The notes under the pieces are model-generated. The model saw only the letters and a list, made by a program, of their open reading frames with translations. It made no database searches and was not told the origin of the DNA. Made by a program: the position numbers and the translations under genes. Below, piece after piece: positions 24,728 through 35,580 of a stretch of 64,000 bases of DNA. The stretch is from Sipunculus nudus. Taxonomy: Eukaryota; Annelida; Sipuncula; Golfingiida; Sipunculidae. The stretch is from assembly GCA_026874595.1 (NCBI GenBank), contig CM049320.1:5769464-5833463 (forward strand). Reading direction: 5' to 3'. Numbering within the stretch: position 1 is the first letter of the stretch; every line of letters begins with the position of its first letter.

Positions 24728-25510
24728 CCATATATGAAAGGTCATGACCCGAATTTTAATATACAGCATTCCATAACCGTTGTCTATGTATATGCATAAT
24801 ATGAAAGAAACCTGTCCATTAGCTTTGACTTATAATGCTCATAGTACTGTCAAGTAGCAAGGATGGGGTATTGAAAACGCGAAAACAAGAAAAGGACAAA
24901 AGGTGGCGCCACCTGTCTTCTGCAGAAGACAAAGCCATTCAAGATCTTCAGTCAATATGATTTTTAGACCAATCCATGCATCCCTTGTTGAGATATTAAT
25001 GATTTAAGGTGATTTTCACCATATATGGCATTATTCAAGGTCAAGGCCACTCCCATATGAAAGGTCATGACCACAATTTAAATATACATCTTTCCATAAC
25101 CCATGTCTATGTATATGTATAATATGAGAGAAATATGTCTTATACTTTTTGACCTATAATCCTCACAGTACTGTTAAGTGGCAATGATGGGGGTATTAAA
25201 CGGCACAAAAACCAGAAAAGGATAACAGGTCGCGCCACCAGGTTCCGGTACATGACAACATTATCCAAGACCTTAGGTCAACTTGATTTTGGATCAATCC
25301 ATGCAAGATTTCTTGAGATATTCTAGAATTTGTGTGATTTTCCCTCAAAATGGACGTCTTCAAGGCCAAGGTCACTTTCCTAGTGTAGGTCATGACCCAA
25401 TTTTAAATAGACTTCGTCCTCTCAGCCATATCTGTGGACATGTCTAGTTTGGTAAAGATCCGTAAAATATTTTTTTGAGTTATGGCGTCCAAACGAAATC
25501 TCTGCGGCGG
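24728..25510. repeat. Tandem repeat, unit about 324 bp, about 2.4 copies
   Basis: The word GGTCATGACC starts at 24740, 25063 and 25388. Between these points the units align (CCATAACC..TGTCTATGTATATG.ATAATATGA, then TACTGT.AAGT.GCAA.GATGG, then a GGCGCCACC/CGCGCCACC block). The third unit is partial and ends near TGGCGTCCAAACGAAATC. No coding capacity was seen. The arrangement resembles interspersed repeat ends common in mollusc genomes; the family was not identified. Confidence 0.65.
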
Positions 25511-25869
25511 CGGCGCGACCGTCAGTAAACCATAGTATCCCGACTTTGTCTGGGTATACAAATAATCATAACAACATTCCGAGTATTCCCTTCTTACAGT
25601 TTACACATAACAGTTCAGGTGTAATTTATGTTAAATACATACGGATGTTTCCTTTTACCCTTATGCTGGATTTAAGATTTTAATGAGATAGTTTGACCGT
25701 TGTATTCATTCAACTTATGGGAGGGTGGTGCCATCTGGTGATGCAAGCAGATGATATGGTAATAATCTCCGGCTTAAAAACTCTTGTTTGGTATTCAATA
25801 AAGTATACAGCAAAATACCGGTGGTGCAAAAACTGTCATATCGTCCATGTAAAGAAAGGGTTCGATACT

Positions 25870-27130
25870 CAGATGTACAGAGCACGAATTGGCCTGTATG
25901 GACCAGGGCCGAGCATGTCGAGCACCCATGTTGCTGTTGTCAGGCACGCCAGTCAGGGCTTCTATAGAAACAGTCCTGTTTATCGCCATGGCCCTCATGT
26001 GTAGTGGTGATGTTGAGACAAACCAAGGCCCTCCTCCAACTTAACCAAAGACACCTGGTACAGAATCACAACCCAGAACATTCCGACCAACCCAGGCTAG
26101 GCTAAAAATGTTAGAAACTGGTTACCTGGGTTTGGTGTCAGACATTGACGTACATAAGATGAGTGATGCCGGAACCCGACATGTCAGAGCCAATAAAGGT
26201 TATGCCAGCAGTGCTCCTGCTAGAACATGTACAGCTCAGTAGCGGACACAGAGTAAGCTTGATGATATTTGTAGACAACGCAACAAAACAAATTACAAAC
26301 CTGGGGTCTGAAATAGACCAGTTGAAACAAAAAAAAAAGAGATTAAAGTGGAATGTGAGTAAACAAGAGGAACATTTTATTGTATTCAGGAAGAGGATGG
26401 TAAAGAATCCTGGGAACGATGCGAAACAAAAGTTAGAAATGTATCAATTATAAATTTAATCTCCCATCAGACGAAGAGCATGTTTCCATTGCACGGGCAT
26501 ATCGGCAACCCTGGCATGAGATGAGAACGGCAAGCCGAGCCCTATCTTTGTCCGCTTTGAGCGCTTCAAGGTTAAGGAAGATGTCCTCCAGAACACAATG
26601 CAAATATGTAAAGAGTGGGCATAACAGTATATATTAAAAACCACTACAAGAGGCTGAGAAGAAAGGTTACATTATATATATTGAAGTGTTAATGTTTATC
26701 ATGCATGGATCTAAATTTAGATTTACTTAAGATGTTCTGTTGGTTGCAGTTTATATTGCACAAGAATTTTCAGCATGGATCTTAACTGATATTTACCATG
26801 GATGTTCTGTTGGTTGCAGTGTACATTCCACCAGAATCTTCAGGTGTATATTCTTTTCTTGAGGAAGGAAGATGATAACATCTACAGACTAGGGAATATT
26901 CTTTGTGGAGTCATTGATAAACTAAGGATAAAATGAAATAATAATATTGGGTGACCTTAGGGCAAGAATAGGTTATTTGCAAGATGTCTTAATCGATGAT
27001 GATGGTTAGGATATTTACAGTAATGTTCGGTCGATGAATGTTACATGTCATGGGGAAAGAAAACACAAGATCGAATAGTTAATACGTTTGGTTAATCAGG
27101 AATTGTGTCTAGCTTTAAATCTATGTATCT
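25870..27130 (+). mobile_element. LINE 5' region: ORF1 with 2A-like motif, then endonuclease
   Basis: MYRARIGLYGPGPS (from about 25874) starts an ORF1 leader. After a frame slip it reads ETVLFIAMALMCSGDVETNQ and then GPPPT. SGDVETNQGP matches the 2A ribosome-skipping consensus D-x-E-x-N-P-G-P except that the first Pro is Gln. Then follow a coiled-coil stretch (ITNLGSEIDQLKQKKKRL, about 26300) and an ORF1 core-like RFERFKVKEDVLQN (about 26545-26600). An AP-endonuclease piece follows: VYIPPESSGVY (about 26820), then IIILGDLRARIGYLQDVL (about 26942-26995). Homology ends near 27130 and no RT follows. Many stops. The corresponding RT of a related copy is at 58655-61140 (-). A local 70-bp duplication (GATGTTCTGTTGGTTGCAGT at 26731 and 26801) lies between ORF1 and the endonuclease. 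Confidence 0.7.
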
Positions 27131-27559
27131 TAAAAAATAGTAGATTTGTGAAATAAATGGGGAATTTACATTCTGTACTTCGATTGTTAAGAATGCTATT
27201 TGTTATATTATTGCAGATTTTAAAAGCTCTTTTAAAAATTTGTGTGAAAATAACCATAGAGTGCAAGAGAAGATCAGGTGTCATTCTAATAATAAAAATG
27301 TGGCGCATAATGAAAAATCTCCGAAGGAATACTGATATAAACGTGACTCAACAAACCAATTTGGTACACATATCTGACAAAAGTATTTTGAGGTAGAACA
27401 CACTTCGAAAATACCTGACATAACCGAATCAATTATTTTAAAGCTGAGACATATTGACAATCACAAGATTCTGTGTTTAATAGAGAAAATGAACTCTTTT
27501 GAAATAAAAAAAAATGTGATAAATGAAATGATACCTAGAAAGGAACCAGCAAAATTGAT
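27131..27559. other. Anonymous sequence between LINE fragment and inverted-repeat arm
   Basis: AT-rich with no recognised domain. The short frames at 27157-27396 (+) and 27461-27649 (-) lack any signature. Homology to the lipocalin blocks starts at about 27560. Confidence 0.4.
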
Positions 27560-27901
27560 ACATGACATTGCATCAATAGCTTTTGATTCATGAAATATCC
27601 AAGGACGCAGAATTATGAAAAACGGAAATACAAGATAACCACAACACAATAAATATTATGCATTAAAAATTTTTTGTGAAATAAACGTGTTCTTATTATT
27701 GATTTTATGTAAAATTATTGTAATCCAAAGTGATTATTAATGACAACATTGGTTCAATTATTGTCTTCTTTAAAGTGTTTATTTAAATCATATTATTTGG
27801 GCGACTAAACAAAAATTTATATGTGGTATGTCTGCTTTTTCGATGTTCTCTCTACACGTTTGCAGATGGGAGGGTTTGTTTCCACTTCTCTACCTTCACG
27901 T

Positions 27902-29390
27902 CTATGCGAGGCAATCTGAAACAAGAAATCTATACTTTAGCATAATGGACATTCTGCATAATAGGTTACATAATCCTTGGTAGGAGGCAATAGTGACTAT
28001 GGAGGCATGAAAGATTTCAAACTAGCATGTCGTTGTTTTAAGAAAAGTGAGACCAGTTCCTTCCGTCCGTATGTTATATATATTCGAACTTAATGATAAA
28101 ATATATGTATTCTAAAAGAACACATAGTTTAATCAATAAATGCTAACAGGATAATTAGGTTTGCAGTTGTAATCTTGATTAATGCTAATGGCACTTTAGC
28201 ACAAAAGATACGAAGTGCGTGTAAAGGTAAGAATAACTGTGATACCTACCCTCTCCGATATTTTCGGCATACGTCTGCCGATCAGCACAAGCATCACCAA
28301 TGTACTCCGACTCAATGTCATCCAGGTCAACATTATCCCGTTCCCCGGCCTTATACGCGATACTAACAGCATAATCCGTACATTCACCGTTTGACTCGGT
28401 GAAACACTTGAAGACCACAACGTACTCATCCGTCACTTTCAGGAAGCGAATTTGGACAGCTGAAAGTAAAGTTAAAATATTTCAATACCGTTGTTTCTGG
28501 ATTCCCCGTTTAGTCTATATTTTCTTAATACTTCACCTATCGACTTTGATATAATTTGTTTGCTATTAACAATTTTGGTTTGGTCAAAGGTTTTTCACAG
28601 ATTTTCAAATCAGGATACAGGAAAGTTAATATGATTCATTTATTACCACCAAATCAAATTTCTCGATTTAGTTTTTGCAAAACGCAAGGAACTCAGCTTT
28701 TCAAAAAGCTGTACCTGTCACAAATTTTATCCCTACTATTTTGTATGTTTACACATGATTTAGAACGTAAGAATTCTCATCTGGTGTTCTTAGTATTCAT
28801 TTAATCGGTGTTGACTTTGGCTTTGCAGTTACAGGCAACAACATTTATTTCACGGTATTTCACTATAAATTATAGATGTTCTCTCTTATCGCTTTCATCA
28901 TTATAATTATTATAGGATATATCAAAATTCATCAAAGTAATTTATGAAATGGTACTCCTCTGTTTTGGTTTCCCTTTAAAACAATTAACAAAATATAATC
29001 AGTCCTTGGTTCAAATATTTTTAGCCGGTTTTACTGATCAACTCCTAAACGAAAACTCACTACTAATCATTATAAATTATTAAACAGTATTGCTGATTTT
29101 AAGCTCCCGGCATACATCATCTAGTAAAATAAGTTGAACATGTATCTCACATTTTTTTATTGTCACATTATGCTTATATTTCCTACAGGAATGTATTATT
29201 CTGCAGTCTAATAATGACGATTTAATATATAATGCGCACTTGCCCTCGCCCACAAGGTATTTTCCTTCATCATTGCCCGGTGCTAACAAGTTAGGTAAAC
29301 CTAAAACGCATGGGGTGTCACCGGTATTTCTGAAAGCAAACGTTTCCACGTGTCATTCTCAGTGTAAACTTTAGGCCATACACACACATC

Positions 29391-29449
<59 letters not shown>

Positions 29450-31408
29450 ATGTATACATATATATTAACTGTATTATTCATATTATTACAAACCCCTGAA
29501 GGTTCCATTTAATAAAGAGTTTTTAGAAAGCTGCACAAAATAATGTAAAATTACCCAATCAGTTATCTTGCTATGAATTATATGTGGTTCAGCTGTAATG
29601 AATGTGTAAATGCTGAGACATTGGATACCTCATCTAAGAGGAGACTTCATGATTACAATTTGGATAACCTTTCCTTATACTATCCTAGATAATAAACATC
29701 ATTATATACTCACGTGTATGACTCTTTGTAATAGAGGTTGCCTCCGTTTCTATAGACTGTGATGATAAAGTCATAATTAGCAGATGTGAAGGTCTGGTAA
29801 TAACGCCACCTGACCCACTGGCCGATCAGCTGATAAATTTGATTATAAGCAAAATTGTAATTTTGTCCGTAGTTCATGATATATATCTTATGAAGTTGGG
29901 AAAATTATAAACATACTTCTGATCAACAAAAAGGGAACAATTTATTTTATTTATAAAATCTTTTAAAATCTTTAAAATTTTTAAGCCTTAATATCAAATG
30001 TGTTTATGATTTTTTTTCTCGAATTCAAACGAAACTTCCGAAATTATTTAACACATGTATAACGGTTTTTTTCTATTATATTTGAATGATCTTTATTATT
30101 TAATTCCTGCTGCGTGTAAGAAAAATTCTTACAAACCTTGTCTTCTTCAAAATCTTCATCCAGGGGAACATTATTTGTGACACAAGTGCCAGCTGCGGAT
30201 GGAAGAGACTATATCAGCTGAGTACAATAGGCAGATGATTGAATACAACAATGCTTGCCAATCAGCTCGCATCAAGATACCTGGTTATGAAATATTTCTT
30301 CATGTATTGCAAATTTATATAATTATGCAAATGTTTTAAAGTTTATTGCTGGCTATATATAAATGTATCGCACTTTTAAAAATTCAAAATCTGGATCTAA
30401 ACAACCGACCGGACCTGATTTGGAAAATAAATGTTTATCAACGCCATATTTAATTGAAGTAATTAAGGCATCTCAAGTTCATCTTTTGGGACTGAAATAA
30501 CACATAAAAAGGACGCACAGGTGGTTATACTTCTACATTCCCAAATATGCAATTGAACACATAATATTGGTCACATGACATTGATCCAGGCGTTAACGAG
30601 AATACCTCAAATCATAGGTAAAACAAAGCTGGCAAAAGAAACTTTTGCAGAACATACTATCCATATAGTCGTTTACATCTTTATGACCCAAATGATAAAA
30701 GGCCAAGAAGCTCTATTTTCACAGATAGGTTGGGGAATAGTATGCAGTGGCGTCAATAACTTATACATTGACACTTTACAAGCCTGTTAAGTCATTATCT
30801 TATAACGTCGCCTGTACTTCCTCACCATATGCTTGGGCATCTTCTAGAAAAACAGAAGCGATTCATTTAGTAGTCAAACACTAAATTAACAGTTTCAGAA
30901 GGATATTTTATAAGTGATCTACTGACGCACTACACATATGATCCTACTCAGCCCCCACTGAAGGTTATTCAGGTCTGAGGGAATTCATCGGTGTTATGGC
31001 CAATGTTATATGGTTGATTACACTCCCAGGACCTGCCGGTAGACAACGGATCTGGTTGAGACCACAATAAATAAGATGTCATGACAGAAGAGCTACCGCC
31101 CTTTTACGTAGCCATGAACCGAAATGGAACTCTGTGGATCTAAATACTTAGCTTAAGAATAAGAAAAAAATGGAGGCGGTTGCGTGAACTAAAACTTTTA
31201 AAAAGTCAATCGGAAAATTAGATTATTTAAACAGTTGCCAAAGAAATATAACTCCTCTTTCTTTTTTTTCTGATTATTTTAACCCAACGTTATACATTTG
31301 ATAAATTACTCTCAATCTCACAGAAATTGAAAAGTTACCTGAGGTAGGGCGGTTGATGTAGCCTTAGAGAACCACGGCCCACCAAAGCACTTTTCTTCCT
31401 CCAGTCAT
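27902..31408 (-). pseudogene. Lipocalin copy B, broken in the signal peptide
   Basis: Exons on the minus strand: 31408-31339, 30192-30137, 29829-29714, 29329-29244, 28459-28250 and 27915-27902, identical in length to copy A. Exons 2-6 are fully open and keep the LIGQW, VTDEYVVVFKCF and terminal DCLA signatures. In exon 1, codon 15 is TAA (31366-31364) where A and C have TTA (Leu), and codon 10 is Trp where they have Leu. No other ATG lies in exon 1. The exon-4 donor is GC (GG/GCAAGT) instead of GT, a tolerated minor class. The promoter has CATAAAAG in place of TATAAAAG. The coding body is barely decayed, so loss is recent, or the stop is a sequencing or assembly error or a polymorphism. Confidence 0.75.
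29394..29445. repeat. (TA)n in lipocalin B intron 3
   Basis: An AT array of about 50 bp at the site homologous to 17318-17347 in copy A. Confidence 0.9.
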
Positions 31409-31429
31409 GATGAGCAATGTCGTGGTTGA

Positions 31430-31545
31430 GAATTAACTCTGAAGCTAGTCCGCTACGCAAACTGAGCAGATCCGACTACCTGCTATCGGGCAGTACTTTT
31501 ATGGACCAGTCGATCACATCATGTGAGGAAGGCGTGGTCTAATCA
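31430..31545 (-). promoter_or_regulatory. Altered core promoter of lipocalin copy B
   Basis: Aligned with the promoters of A and C, the TATA box reads CATAAAAG on the minus strand (31503-31496). The CRE-like half-site is ATGATGTG rather than ATGACGTG. Both changes fall in the two best-conserved boxes. Confidence 0.55.
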
Positions 31546-31972
31546 AAATATAAGGAATGAGTGACAGGTGGCTGTAAAGACAGGTGAAAGGTCAACGTGA
31601 CGTCAACAATTCTTAACGTTGATAATTTAACATTGTTCATAGTGTATATAAATTTATATATACATCTAAATTACTCAATTTATATGGGCTAATGCACCCA
31701 TAATTGAATCTTAGCTGACCCAGAATGATAAAACATTATTATCAAGGATTATCTTTCCAAATCAATAGTTATAGTTTTGACATCTCAGTTTGTGAATATC
31801 ATTTTTATATGGCAATGATAAATTATTTGTAACAGATAAATCCACGGGAACAAACAGCTGCTTAAACACATTTCTGTTGTATCAAAATCAGTCTGCAAAT
31901 GTATACGGTCGTTTTAACACCCCCCCCCTAATTTCTTACGTACATTCAGAACATGTTGTAAGCTATTCATGT

Positions 31973-31975
<3 letters not shown>

Positions 31976-32023
<48 letters not shown>

Positions 32024-32037
32024 ATATATATATATAC
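31976..32037. repeat. (TA)n microsatellite upstream of lipocalin B
   Basis: An AT array with a TGTATG interruption. The predicted YIYIYI peptide over it is an artefact. Confidence 0.9.
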
Positions 32038-32254
32038 ATTTATATTTTGTCCGCGGAAATGTTATATTCATAAATTTGATTATCAAACTCGATATTCGAG
32101 GTACAAATACAAATTGCTTTTAATAACTGATATAAATTTCGAACTTTTGTTAAATTTACCAATATGAAGAAATTTGCCATTCACAAAAACAATTTTCAGG
32201 TTAATCCAGCAAAAATTAAAAAGTTTAATCTATAGAGTTACATGATACCCAGCT

Positions 32255-32510
32255 TTCGTGATCAAATGACGTTAACATTTATAAATTCTTGTAGCTACAG
32301 CACCGGCCTTTTGTCTCCATTCACGTTTATATATCATTAAATCACTTTTAAACAAGGTGAACGAGCCAGGACATTCAGGTAGCTGTTGAAATTACGAGAG
32401 TTTAAATCATACAACAAAAAGGCGAAGCATTTCGGCTTATGCCCGCATGTCGCTGTCAATACCGCAAATGAAACCAAAATGTTACATTTCAGTCAATCAT
32501 GTCAGTGCTT
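32255..32510 (-). promoter_or_regulatory. Conserved upstream element, copy B
   Basis: Reverse complement of the element at 13960-14215 and 38765-39020, about 750 bp upstream of the altered TATA box. Confidence 0.4.
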
Positions 32511-34470
32511 AGTGCTCTACGAAATGGAAATATGTCTTTTATTTCACCGAGTTAAGCATTAGGGCAGTTGCACTTAAAAAGCCAGCTGATGGCATTCTTC
32601 TAAAAAAAATGGGTCGTTTTAAATAGTTATGTTATGATAAAATTTCCATCAGCTTAGACATTGTTACATACATTTTGTCTTTTAATGAACAAGAACAATG
32701 AGATCTAGAACAATGTGATGTAACAAGAACACCAAGGCTCATTCATCTTAACACCTCACACTAGTGCTTGTTTTCTTTCAAAATCATTATTACCTGTTAT
32801 AAAAACATATGGAGCATATTTCTCACAAACACAATCTGCCTGCTATGCACACGCAACACGTAAGCTGAAAGTTGCAGCAGTAGTATCATGTTATATGTTT
32901 CAGAAATCTGAATATTAAAGCAAATTGTAATAAACTTCATAAACCGTGTTCATATCTAGGTTTCCTTTTTGTACTGGACTATAAAATAAATATAATTCGT
33001 TCAATGTTTTGTTAATGCTTAGAGATTATTTCTCTTATTAATCCAGCAACTTTGGTTTACACAAGCTGAATGAGGCTTTGGCACAATTCACAACAGATAA
33101 GGTATGTGTTAAGTAAATGTAACGCTGATGGGAAAATCTAAATATTTTTCGACTGACCTCTTACATTTCTGCATAAAAGGCATAATTTTTGAGTATTCGT
33201 TTGAAAATATTTGTTAATCCAAAAGTTGTGGTTTATATTTAAAAAAAATAAGTATTGAATGTCAAGAAAATTCAATTATTTCAAATATGATATCGTAAAC
33301 ACAGTTCTTTTGATAGATAGTTCATTGACAGGGGGTTACAATATCAAACGAAAAAAAAGTCATGCACAAATAATATATTGCATAAAATATATATAAAGCC
33401 TTGGGTGGTCATTGTCAAATTATGAAACGTTTTCTTCTTGAAATTTGATCACACTTCAACCATCTTTACCGGGCCTCATCATTGTATTGAGCTTAAAACT
33501 GTCACTTTTAATACCGGTGTTTAGGATTCTGACTGCTTCATGCGGTAGGCCTGACCATTCATATGTCATAGATTTCTAGTTTGTTGCTATTGGATTTCAT
33601 GTCGGGTGGCACATCTCTGTGCTTATTATTACACGACGGCGCTTTAGAGTGAATCAGATTACCTTCATACACACCTTTTTATTAAGCATGAAATATAGTA
33701 TCAGTCACCTGACTTAGTGTCAATCCTGTATTGATGAATTCAACAGAGGAGAGTCATAATGGTTAGCTTTACTAGCATCGGAAACGAAACAGACAACGGA
33801 TGCTTTTAAACCCGAAGTTATATCTTAAACTATTGCACATGTGATAAAAGAGACACTTGGGTACCAGCCCTCTGTTAGGAGACAACTAGTAATCGCGACA
33901 GTGGCTCCACTAAAAGTTGATGATTTAGGGAAGAGCTGACACACCAAAACGGGACAAAAGTTGTGTAAATAATAATAACCGACCGCAACTTTTTAAATAT
34001 AAGAAATATAACACAATGAATATGTTTGAATTTACAAAAAAAATCTATATGAACACAGGATGGAGGTAGCTGATTCAGTTTTAGCCCAAGGGGGCGTCAT
34101 TTAAAGGCGTAAAGGAAAAAAAGGAAAAAGTAATAAATATACAGTGTTTTGTTTGATTCTGATCTTTTGTAAGAGAAAATTCTCATTTTACCTACTTATA
34201 ATGTCCTACATTGTAACTACCGGCCTCATTTGATGATCTTTTTTTCTTCTTGAAATTGTTTTGTTTTGGCAGCAGTTAAACAATTCAAGACGGTAGAACG
34301 AATGTATTTAGACAAAAATATTTAATTACATAATCCAAAGTTTAATGTTCTTATAGTGGGGATGACGTTTCAAAACATGTGCACGGTGAACTCGCTAACT
34401 CCGGTGAACACAGATCATAGGTATCAATGAGCATGGTGGGTAATGATGGTGACGCTGGACTTCTTTTCAG

Positions 34471-34628
34471 ACCACCTTTGCGATAAGACCCCTTGTGGAA
34501 CGCATTATTACAAGTATCCATCTTTCGAACCAAGGTGTGATTGGATAATTATACCTGGAGAGGTGTATATTCAAGATGAATATTCTGATTTTCTTATTCC
34601 TACTCCTGTACCTGGATTCCGAAGCTAA
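34471..34628 (+). CDS. Cysteine-containing terminal exon, unknown gene
   Basis: A strong acceptor (GACTTCTTTTCAG) precedes a phase-1 exon that reads HLCDKTPCGTHYYKYPSFEP, then RCDWIIIPGEVYIQDEYSDF and LIPTPVPGFRS, ending at TAA 34626-34628. Three cysteines, aromatic-rich and acidic, with no AT-driven low complexity. A clearly related but broken exon lies at 52411-52565, so this is a duplicated coding unit. The upstream exon was not found: the ATG at 34443 in the same frame lies before the acceptor and is probably intronic. Family unknown. A secreted small protein is a guess from cysteines and phase. Confidence 0.45.
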
Positions 34629-34649
34629 TTGTTGTATGATTTTCAACTT

Positions 34650-34730
34650 ATGATTAAAAAAATATGAGCCATGAAATATAACTTTGTTTTAAAAAAAAGC
34701 AATATTTCATGGCTCATATATTTTAATCAT
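34650..34730. terminator. Long hairpin just downstream of the terminal exon (not a bacterial terminator)
   Basis: Arms 34650-34679 and 34702-34730 are near-perfect reverse complements (core ATATGAGCCATGAAATAT / ATATTTCATGGCTCATAT), with a loop of about 22 nt. The hairpin starts 21 nt after the stop codon, so it would lie in the 3' UTR. The homologous 52.6-kb locus has only the right arm. The type label is used only because it is a 3'-end structure; no function is claimed. Confidence 0.6.
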
Positions 34731-35012
34731 GAGATATTCTCAAACCACTGATTGAAAAAAGTTTTAGGAAGGTTCAGCTTCATCGTTTTTGCTTCATTCT
34801 TAGGAAAAACAACCGCGTTTACATAGTTTTGTAGTTTGAACATATGATATGTTAAAATGTTTGGTCTAAAGGAAGCATACAAAGAGCCCAGAGGTGTCTG
34901 ATTTATGTTAACATTTCCAGGTATATGAGCAATTATTAGAATAACTGTGTCTCTACATCATGTGTTTCAAGATCAATGAGATTTTTTTTTCATTTTTGTT
35001 CATATAATTTAT

Positions 35013-35016
<4 letters not shown>

Positions 35017-35069
<53 letters not shown>
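35017..35069. repeat. (TA)n microsatellite
   Basis: An AT array of about 50 bp. The homologous site at about 52935-52950 is short and is followed by an inserted RT fragment. Confidence 0.9.
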
Positions 35070-35072
<3 letters not shown>

Positions 35073-35344
35073 GAAAAACATCGTCCTTTCCTTCTGAGCT
35101 GACACCTTTTGAAACAATGTCAATATCAAACTTTGACCCAGTAGCGTATTATCTCTATCTCTAGCCTCCGATGCCTATGTAATTTTTAACCATTATATAT
35201 TATCGCTATATATTCCTATGTCGGCTTTCATCACCAAGTCTTTGAACTCGGACGAAACCACATGTCCAATTACCTGTGTGGAATGCTGAATGTTTTCCTG
35301 TGGCAAGGCATTGTGCTTTAACTGATAAAATGATTAATATGACA

Positions 35345-35580
35345 TGATTAACTGAAAAGTAACATGATTGTTTCATTTGCGCCGTTAACGGCACCATGCG
35401 GGCAACAGCTCCGACCATTGGCTTTTTTTTCTATGATTTACTCTCTCGATATATATTCAGTTACCGCACCGCGCTGACTCGATCTCCGTGTATACAACTG
35501 ATAAAAGTATACATCTACCTAAACAAAAACCGAGACTACATGCAATATGAACATTATTTGGCCACGAAACGGGGATATTA
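35345..35580 (+). repeat. Conserved upstream element in the duplicated locus, short copy
   Basis: Shares AACATGATTGTTTCATTTGC, GGCACCATGCGGGCAACAGC and the distal GGCCACGAAACGGGGATATT block with the element upstream of the lipocalin copies, but no lipocalin exon follows it. Confidence 0.5.

Larger units (their letters stand above)
27560..33870 (-). repeat. Left arm of the large inverted repeat (block B)
   Basis: About 6.3 kb that matches 37450-43800 in reverse complement, including a complete lipocalin gene, its promoter and both flanks. Landmarks: TTTGTTTAGTCGCCCAAATA near 27795-27820 against 43551-43570; the CAACTTTGGTTTACACAAGC region at 33046 against 38200; and the AAACTATTGCACATGTGATA region at 33827 against 37475. 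The spacer is 33871-37449. Confidence 0.8.
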
